Made by a program: the position numbers and the translations under genes. This document shows positions 56,340 to 64,000 of a stretch of 64,000 nucleotides of DNA, piece by piece. Under the pieces are notes generated by a model. The model was not told where the DNA came from, did no database searches, and saw only the letters and a list, made by a program, of their open reading frames with translations. The DNA lies in assembly GCF_026683955.1 (NCBI RefSeq), contig NZ_CP113343.1:4402001-4466000 (forward strand). The letters run 5' to 3'. The DNA comes from Arthrobacter sp. MMS18-M83 (GTDB lineage Bacteria > Actinomycetota > Actinomycetes > Actinomycetales > Micrococcaceae). Each line of letters starts with the position of its first letter. The stretch's first letter is position 1.

Positions 56340-56810
56340 ATGGCAGCGCCGGCAACAGCACCTGCTCAAGCAACGGCTGAGGCTGTCAGCACGCGGAGTC
56401 ACCTGATCTACTTTTCCTCCACATCTGAGAACACCAAGCGCTTCGTCCAGAAGCTCGGCGTCGACGCGGCACGCATCCCGCTCCATGCCAAGGACGCGCC
56501 GCTGCTCGCACTGGAACCGTTTGTCCTTGTGCTGCCCACCTATGGCGGTACGAATGGCGAAGGATCGGTGCCCAAGCAAGTCATCAGGTTTCTGAACAAC
56601 CCGCAGAACAGGGAACTGATCCGCGGCGTCATCGGAGCAGGAAACACCAACTTCGCGGAAAACTACTGCATGGCGGGAGACATCATCGCCACCAAATGCC
56701 GGGTTCCGCTTCTTTATCGATTCGAACTCATGGGGACTCCGGAAGATGTTGACCGGGTCAATCAAGGATTGGAAAAGTTTTGGACACGACTGTCGCAGAC
56801 ACAGAAGTAA
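56340..56810 (+). CDS. nrdI: Flavodoxin-like NrdI
   Basis: FMN protein that supplies the oxidant for assembling the dimanganese-tyrosyl cofactor of NrdF. 156 residues; FMN-binding SSTSENT and the conserved TYGGTNGEG and [12 protein letters not shown] blocks are present. GAGG upstream favours the ATG at 56340 over the in-frame GTG at 56331. A 20-residue Ala/Thr-rich N-terminus precedes the flavodoxin fold. Confidence 0.93.
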   Translation: MAAPATAPAQATAEAVSTRSHLIYFSSTSENTKRFVQKLGVDAARIPLHAKDAPLLALEPFVLVLPTYGGTNGEGSVPKQVIRFLNNPQNRELIRGVIGAGNTNFAENYCMAGDIIATKCRVPLLYRFELMGTPEDVDRVNQGLEKFWTRLSQTQK

Positions 56811-56821
56811 CCAAGGGCGCT

Positions 56822-58969
56822 ATGGATACCGCCAAGGTCAAGAAGCCATTGCCGGAGGCCTACAAAGGCCTTGGCTACCATGAGCTCAACGCCATGTTGA
56901 ACCTTTACGGTCCGAACGGGGAAATCCAGTTCGACGCCGACCGCGAGGCCGCGCACCAGTACTTCCTGCAGCACGTGAACAACAACACCGTTTTCTTCCA
57001 TGACCTGGAAGAGAAGCTGGACTACCTGGTCAAGAACCAGTACTACGAGCGCGAGACGCTCGATCAGTACACGATGAACTTCATCCGTGACCTGTTCAAC
57101 CGCGCCTACAAGAAGAAGTTCCGCTTCGAGACTTTCCTTGGCGCCTTCAAGTTCTACACCTCCTACACGCTGAAGACCTTCGACGGCAAGCGTTTCCTGG
57201 AGCGCTACGAGGACCGCGTCTGCATGGTTGCCTTGCACCTTGCCCGCGGCAACGAAGAACTTGCCAGCCGCCTTGTCGATGAAATCATCGACGGCCGTTT
57301 CCAGCCCGCCACGCCTACCTTCCTCAACGCCGGCAAGGCCCAGCGCGGCGAGCTGGTCTCCTGCTTCCTGCTGCGCATCGAAGACAACATGGAGTCGATC
57401 GCCCGCGGCATCAACTCCGCGCTGCAGCTGTCCAAGCGCGGCGGCGGTGTGGCCCTCTCGCTGACCAACATCCGTGAGCACGGCGCTCCGATCAAGCAGA
57501 TCGAGAACCAGTCCTCGGGAGTCATCCCGGTCATGAAGCTCCTCGAAGACAGCTTCTCCTACGCCAACCAGCTCGGTGCCCGCCAGGGTGCGGGCGCCGT
57601 GTACCTGCACGCCCACCACCCGGACATCTACCGCTTCCTGGACACCAAGCGTGAAAACGCCGACGAGAAGATCCGCATCAAGACGCTGTCCCTCGGCGTC
57701 GTGGTCCCGGACATCACGTTCGAGCTGGCCAAGAAGAACGAGGACATGTACCTCTTCTCCCCGTACGACGTCGAACGCGTCTACGGCGTCCCGTTCTCCG
57801 ACATCTCGGTCACCGAGAAGTACTACGAGATGGTGGACGACTCCCGGATCAAGAAGACCAAGATCAGCGCCCGCGAGTTCTTCCAGACCCTCGCGGAGAT
57901 CCAGTTCGAGTCCGGCTACCCGTACATCATGTTCGAGGACACCGTGAACAGGGCCAACCCGATCGCCGGCAAGATCACCATGAGCAACCTGTGCTCTGAG
58001 ATCCTGCAGGTTTCCACGCCGTCCATCTACGCCGAGGACCTCAGCTACGAGACGGTCGGCAAGGACATCTCCTGCAACCTTGGTTCGATGAACATCGCCA
58101 AGACCATGGATTCCCCGGACTTCGGCCTGTCGATCGAGACGTCCATCCGTGCCCTCAGCGCGGTGTCGGACATGTCCTACATCAACTCGGTGCCGTCCAT
58201 TGCGCAGGGCAACGCCCAGAGCCACGCAATCGGCCTTGGCCAGATGAACCTGCACGGCTACCTTGCCCGTGAGCACGTCCACTACGGTTCCGAAGAGGGC
58301 CTGGACTTCACCAACATCTACTTCTACACGGTGCTCTTCCACGCACTGCGTGCCTCGAACAGGTTGGCCATCGAGACCGGCCAGTCCTTCGGCGGCTTCG
58401 AGAACTCCACCTACGCAAGCGGCGAGTTCTTCAACAAGTACACCGAGCAGGAATGGGCTCCTGAGACCGAGCGCGTCCGCGAGCTCTTTGCCGGCATCCA
58501 CATCCCCACCCAGGATGACTGGCGTGAGCTGAAGGCCTCGGTCATGGAGCACGGCATCTACAACCAGAACCTGCAGGCCGTGCCGCCCACGGGTTCCATC
58601 AGCTACATCAACAACTCGACATCGTCGATCCACCCGGTGGCCGCCAAGATCGAAATCCGCAAGGAAGGCAAGATCGGCCGCGTCTACTACCCGGCTCCGT
58701 ACCTCGACAACGACAACCTGGAGTACTACCAAGACGCGTACGAGATCGGCTACGAGAAGATCATCGACACCTACGCCGCTGCCACGCAGCACGTGGACCA
58801 GGGCCTCTCCCTGACCCTGTTCTTCAAGGACACCGCCACTACGCGTGATATCAACAAGGCGCAGATCTACGCATGGCGCAAGGGCATCAAGACGCTCTAC
58901 TACATCCGCCTCCGCCAGCTCGCGCTGGAAGGGACCGAGGTTGAGGGCTGCGTTTCCTGCATGCTGTAA
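56822..58969 (+). CDS. nrdE: Class Ib ribonucleoside-diphosphate reductase alpha subunit
   Basis: Reduces NDPs to dNDPs. 715 residues from ATG 56822 (AAGGG upstream); a TTG at 56780 is an alternative overlapping nrdI. Catalytic cysteines are C181 (VSCFLL), C391 (NLCSEIL, thiyl radical) and C418 (SCNLGSMN), and the C-terminal CVSC shuttles electrons from NrdH. The ATP-cone regulatory domain of class Ia is absent, as expected for NrdE. No intein is visible. Confidence 0.95.
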   Translation: MDTAKVKKPLPEAYKGLGYHELNAMLNLYGPNGEIQFDADREAAHQYFLQHVNNNTVFFHDLEEKLDYLVKNQYYERETLDQYTMNFIRDLFNRAYKKKFRFETFLGAFKFYTSYTLKTFDGKRFLERYEDRVCMVALHLARGNEELASRLVDEIIDGRFQPATPTFLNAGKAQRGELVSCFLLRIEDNMESIARGINSALQLSKRGGGVALSLTNIREHGAPIKQIENQSSGVIPVMKLLEDSFSYANQLGARQGAGAVYLHAHHPDIYRFLDTKRENADEKIRIKTLSLGVVVPDITFELAKKNEDMYLFSPYDVERVYGVPFSDISVTEKYYEMVDDSRIKKTKISAREFFQTLAEIQFESGYPYIMFEDTVNRANPIAGKITMSNLCSEILQVSTPSIYAEDLSYETVGKDISCNLGSMNIAKTMDSPDFGLSIETSIRALSAVSDMSYINSVPSIAQGNAQSHAIGLGQMNLHGYLAREHVHYGSEEGLDFTNIYFYTVLFHALRASNRLAIETGQSFGGFENSTYASGEFFNKYTEQEWAPETERVRELFAGIHIPTQDDWRELKASVMEHGIYNQNLQAVPPTGSISYINNSTSSIHPVAAKIEIRKEGKIGRVYYPAPYLDNDNLEYYQDAYEIGYEKIIDTYAAATQHVDQGLSLTLFFKDTATTRDINKAQIYAWRKGIKTLYYIRLRQLALEGTEVEGCVSCML

Positions 58970-59019
58970 CCGATAACGGTTGTTTATTTGCGGCAGCCGC
59001 CGCGCCTCAAAACTGAAGA

Positions 59020-59051
59020 GTACGACGCCGGGTGAGCGCCCGGCGTCGTAC
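59020..59051 (+). terminator. Hairpin between nrdE and nrdF
   Basis: GTACGACGCCGGG and CCCGGCGTCGTAC form a 13-bp perfect stem with a 6-base loop, 50 bases after nrdE and 36 before nrdF. There is no long U-tract, so it could be a weak terminator, a processing site, or an attenuator tuning alpha:beta ratio. Confidence 0.7.
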
Positions 59052-59078
59052 GCTTACCTTAAAGAACACATACGTTAA

Positions 59079-60062
<984 letters not shown>

Positions 60063-60097
60063 GGCGGCCGTGACACGTCCCTGATCAGATTGAAGTC

Positions 60098-60145
60098 AAG
60101 CTGGCCGGTTTGTCCGCTCGTACATGCGGACAAGCCGGCCAGCTT
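60098..60145 (+). terminator. Terminator after nrdF
   Basis: AAGCTGGCCGG...TTTGTCCGC pairs with GCGGACAA...CCGGCCAGCTT, a roughly 20-bp stem with an 8-base loop, followed by TCTTG. It also lies behind the convergent HNH gene. Confidence 0.85.
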
Positions 60146-60260
60146 TCTTGTGCCGCCCCAGTCGAGGAGCCCTGAGAATCACGTCTGACTGTTGTTCTCG
60201 TCCGCTGTGACTGTGGGCTCACTTGGTTCTAAATCTGCCTCCCGTTGAAGGTGTTGGCGA

Positions 60261-61994
60261 TCAGGTGCCTTGGAACACGGCACCTTCAGTGAGGGGGTCG
60301 TTCGGGGGCGCGGGCCGGCCGGGATCGTGCGTGTCGTGGGCGTCGGCGTCGGCGTCGGCGTGGGGCCATGGGTGTGCGGCTGTGAAGGAGTGCCAGTCCG
60401 GTAGGGGATCCGGGGGCAGTTCCGGTTCGGGATGTGCGGGCACTTCTTGGTCCGGGCGTGTGTCCGAGTCCGTGTCCGTCTCCGTGATCGGGACATGGTG
60501 TGGCCAGCGGGGTGGTTCCCAGTCCTGGTGTTCGCTGGGGTAGTGCCGTTGTGAGGGTGAGGTCCACCCGGGCGGGTGGTTCTTGCTGGCGGTGGTGGGT
60601 GTCCATGCGGTCCGGTGTTTGAGGCGGTGGTGTTTGGGGCAGGGCTGGCCCAGGTTGGAGATGCCGGTGGTGCCTCCCTCGGCCCAGGCCAGGAGGTGGT
60701 CGGCGTCGTTGTCCAGGGAGTGGTTGTTGCAGCCGGGGAAGGGGCATTTGCCGTCGCGGAGCCTCAGCCATTGGCGCTGGGCCTTGGTGAGGCGGTAGCT
60801 GGTCCGTCCGATTTCCAGCGGCGCGCCGTCGCGGGGGTCGGTCAGGACGCGGTGGAAGGAGTCGGCGCCGTCGGTGATCAGGCGGCGTGCCATGGAGGGC
60901 GGGATCGGCCCGTACCCGTCCAGCATGGCCGGTTCCTCGGTGGCGCCCAGGAGGGACAGGACCGGGACGGTGACCAGGACCTGCGCCCTCGGGGACGGGA
61001 CGCACCCCGCCCCGCCCGTTCCCTGCCGCCCTGGTCCGGCCCCGCCCGCTCGCGTGCCGCCGGTGACCGTCCTGCCGGTGACTGTCCCGCCGGTGGTGTG
61101 GTTGGTGAGGAGCCAGGTGGCGGTGATGTCGGCGCGGAGCTGGGCGAGGGTGCGGGCCTCGTGGGGGCCTTGGAGGGCGCGGGCGGCGGCGGTGGTCCGT
61201 TCCCAGATCCCGGCGGCGGTATCTGCCGGGAGGTGGGCGGAGATCCATGCCATGCCGTCACGGTCCGGGAGGTATTCGACGCGCCGGTCCCGGGCTCGTG
61301 CGGCGTGGCGTTCCTCGAGGCCGACGGGGTGGTGGCGTTCCCGCCAGGTGCGGGCCTTGGCCCGGAACCGGGACGGGACGAGGTCCCCGGCCGGGCACCC
61401 CCGGGCAGGGTTGGGCGCGTCGGGGTCCAGGAAGTGCGCTTCCAGGGCGGCTGCCCCGGCGGGGTCCAGGCCGCCGGTTTCCTCGACCATGATCCGGGCG
61501 TGCTGCCAGGAGATCGTCCCGGACTCAAGGGCCGCCAGGGTCCGCGGCAGCACCGTGGTCAGTGCCTGGCTTTCGGACAGGAGCGCGCCGGCGGTTCGTT
61601 CGCTGACGGTCAGGACGCAGGCGACCTCGGCGAGCAGGGCCAGCTCCTGGGCGGTGGATTCCTGCGGTGATGCCGCCGGTGACGCCAGGAGCCTGGCCGC
61701 GTGGACGTAGTCCGCGGCGAGCGTCGCTTTCAGCGCGGCGGTCCTGGCTTCCAGCCGGGCCACCTCGGCGAGGCCGTCCAGGCAATCATCCGCCAGGCGC
61801 CGCAGCGGATCGGCGCCCGGCGGGGACTCGGCGTGCCGCGGGAAAACGGTGTCTTGCGGGGAATCGAGGCCGGGCGTCCCGGAGCGCACCGCGCCGGCGC
61901 CGCTCAAGCCAGCAAGCACAGCAACGGACACGGCAATGGCCTCCACGGCGGCCCTGCTGTCCGCAGTCCAGGCTGTCCTTCCATCCATACCCAC
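60261..61994 (-). CDS. DUF222 / HNH endonuclease domain protein
   Basis: A 577-residue protein of the actinobacterial DUF222-HNH group (13E12-like). An N-terminal DUF222 helical part (about 70-400, VARLEARTAALKATLAADYVHAARLL) is followed by an HNH motif (CPFPGCNN...DADHLLAWAEGGTTGISNLGQPCPKHH). A Pro/Asp-rich tail follows with a 6-bp nucleotide repeat (GTCGGC several times near 60341-60362). A TGGTV pentapeptide repeat sits near residues 300-325. These genes are scattered in multiple copies in many actinobacterial genomes; their role is unknown and mobility is only suspected. A wide GC-rich region lies upstream. Confidence 0.85.
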   Translation of the reverse strand: MGMDGRTAWTADSRAAVEAIAVSVAVLAGLSGAGAVRSGTPGLDSPQDTVFPRHAESPPGADPLRRLADDCLDGLAEVARLEARTAALKATLAADYVHAARLLASPAASPQESTAQELALLAEVACVLTVSERTAGALLSESQALTTVLPRTLAALESGTISWQHARIMVEETGGLDPAGAAALEAHFLDPDAPNPARGCPAGDLVPSRFRAKARTWRERHHPVGLEERHAARARDRRVEYLPDRDGMAWISAHLPADTAAGIWERTTAAARALQGPHEARTLAQLRADITATWLLTNHTTGGTVTGRTVTGGTRAGGAGPGRQGTGGAGCVPSPRAQVLVTVPVLSLLGATEEPAMLDGYGPIPPSMARRLITDGADSFHRVLTDPRDGAPLEIGRTSYRLTKAQRQWLRLRDGKCPFPGCNNHSLDNDADHLLAWAEGGTTGISNLGQPCPKHHRLKHRTAWTPTTASKNHPPGWTSPSQRHYPSEHQDWEPPRWPHHVPITETDTDSDTRPDQEVPAHPEPELPPDPLPDWHSFTAAHPWPHADADADAHDTHDPGRPAPPNDPLTEGAVFQGT

Positions 61995-62507
61995 AGCATC
62001 GCAGGAGGCACTGACAATTTAGTGCCGCCGCTTGGGTTGGTGTGCACCTCTCGCAGACACGGACTGGCGCCGAGGAGAGTGCCGCCCCCGGAGAGGGGTT
62101 GGGCAGTCCCGCGCTCCTCCGACGGTGACGGTTGCCGATGGATGTGCCTGGCTTTGCAGAACCCGCGCCCTGCACCGGCAATGCCCAGGCATCGCGTTCC
62201 GGGCGAAAGCAACGGCGGTTTCGCTCAGGTCATCGGCAAAGTAACCATGTCCATAGACCGCTCCGCGGTAGGTCAGCAGGCGACTTCCACAAAATGGGGG
62301 GCCGGCGGCGTCTGGGGTAGAGGACCCCGAGCCCCGGGCTCCAGGGGCCCTCCCGCCGTCGGCCCCGTCCAATGCCGGTCCCGGAGGGTCGGCCGGTCTG
62401 TTTCAAGCCGCGATATTTTCCTGTATTAATTCAACATCTTTTCCGGCCCTGAGGCACGAGTGCCGCCTACTCGTTTTCCAGGTAGAGCCGCCAAACACGC
62501 GGGCAGC
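61995..62507. other. GC-rich intergenic region
   Basis: About 510 bases between the HNH gene and the sensor kinase, both on the - strand. I see GC-rich self-complementary stretches near 62310-62360 and a small palindrome GGCACGAGTGCC near 62454, but no gene or named element. It should include the HNH promoter and the terminator of the kinase. Confidence 0.4.
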
Positions 62508-64000
62508 CTACGTATGCAACGCGTTCTCCAACTCTTCGTCCACCCGAACCAGCTCGGCGAGAAGCCGGGTCAGCAGCTCGGTACCCGATTGGCCACCGCC
62601 GTTGCGCCCCAGATCCTCCAATTCCTGGCATAGGGATGCAGCACCGGTGGCCCCGATACTGGCGGCGGAGCCCTTGAGTGTGTGGGCGGCTTGTTCGAGT
62701 GCGCCTCCGCCACCATCGTCCAATGCCTGATGAAGGGCGGCGACGCTGGTGGGGACGCCGCGCCGGAAGGCTCCGGCAGCTGACGGCAAGAGACCACGCC
62801 CGTCCGCCGGACCCAATTCACGAAGAACCGCGAGGCGTTCCGGATCAACAGCCGGCGCTTCAGCTTCGGGAGTTACCCCGCGGGGAACCCACCGCTTGAG
62901 GGCTTCATCCAAGGCAACCAGATCGACTGGTTTGCTGAGGTAGTCGTCCATGCCAGCGGAGAGGCAGCGCTCCCGATCTTCGTCCTGGGCTCCGGCAGTC
63001 ATGGCGATGATGGGCAGGTGCTCAGCGCGGCTTTCCTGTGCCCGAATGCTCCTGGTGGCTTCGAAGCCGTCCATGACGGGCATGTGGCAATCCATGAGCA
63101 CAGCCGCATAGGAGTGGGCGGCGATAGCGGAAACAGCCTCGGCACCATCGGCAACCACCTCTGGTTGGTAGCCCAGTTTGGCAACCATTTCGCAGGCGAC
63201 GAGCTGGTTCACCGCGTTGTCCTCCACCACAAGGATTTTGCCCCGGGAAGGCCTGTCCGGCATCGGAGGCCGCGCCAGTGAGGACGCTGGCTCGATCGTC
63301 GGGCTGCCCGCCACCAGCCGCATAAGGCGGTCGTAGAGTTCGGAGCCGCGTACGGGTTTCGTGAGCCATTCGCTGATTCCCGCCTCAGTCATATCGGCCT
63401 TGGATACCTGGGACGCGGACGTCAGCATCATGAGGCGCACGCCCCGTAAGGCGGGGTCCCTGTGGAGCTCGTGGGCAAGCTCGAGGCCGTCCATGTCCGG
63501 CATGCACATGTCGAGCACTGCGACGTCGAAGGGTTGCCCGGCGGCGACTGCCGTCCGGGATCGTTCGAGGGCCGTGCGCGCGTCGGCCACCGCGTCCGGC
63601 CGCAGTCCCCACGTCTTCAACTGCGATTCCAACACGAACCTATTGGTGGCATTGTCGTCGACCACCAGAACCCGCAGGCCCGTCAGCAGGCCCGGGACCG
63701 GAGTGGTGGCAAGGCGCCCGCGTTCCTTAGCCAGAGGCAATCGGATAGAGAACCAGAACGTGCTTCCCTCACCCGGGGTACTTGTCACACCGATTTCCCC
63801 GCCCATCACCTCCGTCAGACGCCGGCATATGGCCAGTCCCAGCCCTGTTCCACCGTACCGACGGGTGGTGGATGCGTCCGCTTGGGAGAACGAATCGAAC
63901 AAGCGCAAATGATCCGCGGTATCGATACCGATACCGGTATCACTGACCTCGAACCGCACTAGCGCGGTTCTTGCGTCCTGGTCCGCGACGTTCACCCGGA
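62508..64000 (-). CDS. Hybrid sensor histidine kinase/response regulator with Hpt (partial)
   Basis: The 3' part of a multi-domain phosphorelay protein; the 5' end lies beyond the window. Visible order: end of the kinase ATPase domain (DTGIGI, GGTGLGLAICRRL), a receiver with LDMCMPDMDG and WLTKPV, a second receiver with VVEDNAVNQ, LMDCHMPVMDG and YLSKPV, and a C-terminal Hpt domain with phospho-acceptor histidine in HTLKGSAASIG. The signal and sensing domain are outside the window. Confidence 0.9.
   Translation of the reverse strand, partial: RVNVADQDARTALVRFEVSDTGIGIDTADHLRLFDSFSQADASTTRRYGGTGLGLAICRRLTEVMGGEIGVTSTPGEGSTFWFSIRLPLAKERGRLATTPVPGLLTGLRVLVVDDNATNRFVLESQLKTWGLRPDAVADARTALERSRTAVAAGQPFDVAVLDMCMPDMDGLELAHELHRDPALRGVRLMMLTSASQVSKADMTEAGISEWLTKPVRGSELYDRLMRLVAGSPTIEPASSLARPPMPDRPSRGKILVVEDNAVNQLVACEMVAKLGYQPEVVADGAEAVSAIAAHSYAAVLMDCHMPVMDGFEATRSIRAQESRAEHLPIIAMTAGAQDEDRERCLSAGMDDYLSKPVDLVALDEALKRWVPRGVTPEAEAPAVDPERLAVLRELGPADGRGLLPSAAGAFRRGVPTSVAALHQALDDGGGGALEQAAHTLKGSAASIGATGAASLCQELEDLGRNGGGQSGTELLTRLLAELVRVDEELENALHT

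Noticed and set aside
60261..61994. HNH gene as part of an insertion sequence or intron
   Set aside because: No terminal inverted repeats, target duplications or intron boundary features are seen around it.

Overview
The window looks like a chromosomal segment of a high-GC actinobacterium of the Micrococcaceae, close to Arthrobacter/Paenarthrobacter. This rests on three things: the protein families and their order (ileS-folC-DUF4233-ndk, rne, rplU-rpmA-obg-proB-proA-nadD-rsfS, nrdHIE-nrdF), an ImuA-ImuB-DnaE2 mutasome cassette, and a translational-type ileS T-box. I see no phage, insertion sequence, CRISPR array or replication origin.

Layout. 1-20 kb is conserved housekeeping on the + strand: T-box and ileS, folC, ndk, a VKOR gene on the - strand, RNase E/G, a TPP riboswitch with a thiD-tenA fusion, L21/L27, Obg, proline biosynthesis, nadD and rsfS. 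It ends at a tRNA-Ala(GGC). 20-25 kb holds a LacI-type regulator and alpha-glucan phosphorylase; glgP is preceded by a LacI-like operator and a 17-codon leader ORF that overlaps its start codon. 25-31 kb (- strand) is the SOS cassette imuA-imuB-dnaE2 under a LexA box; imuB is broken by a 1-nt frameshift in a homopolymer.

31-39.4 kb is accessory: a CadD-like transporter, a membrane protein, a bacterial caspase-like protease, a TatB-like protein, an agmatine deiminase-amidase operon facing its own TetR regulator across a perfect palindrome, and an SDR with two TetR-type repressors. One of those repressors resembles gamma-butyrolactone receptors, and three related operator-like sites lie around them. 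A second tRNA-Ala(GGC) follows at 39.9 kb.

39.8-50 kb carries a membrane-anchored multicopper oxidase whose reading frame runs antisense through the tRNA and its terminator, a DUF6220 membrane protein, a cupin, an RlmG-like methyltransferase, an APH-fold kinase, and a ROK regulator with a sugar ABC importer that has no ATPase gene. 50-60 kb returns to core metabolism: metF, metE, DUF2004, a LysR regulator, and the class Ib ribonucleotide reductase genes nrdHIE and nrdF with an NrdR-like site. 60-64 kb has a DUF222/HNH protein and the 3' part of a hybrid sensor kinase cut by the window edge.

Systems worth attention are the coupled leader ORF of glgP, the GBL-receptor-like pair with its shared AWAC-N8-CGGTTTGT sites, the aguA-amidase-TetR divergon, the frameshifted imuB, and the duplicated tRNA-Ala/terminator loci.
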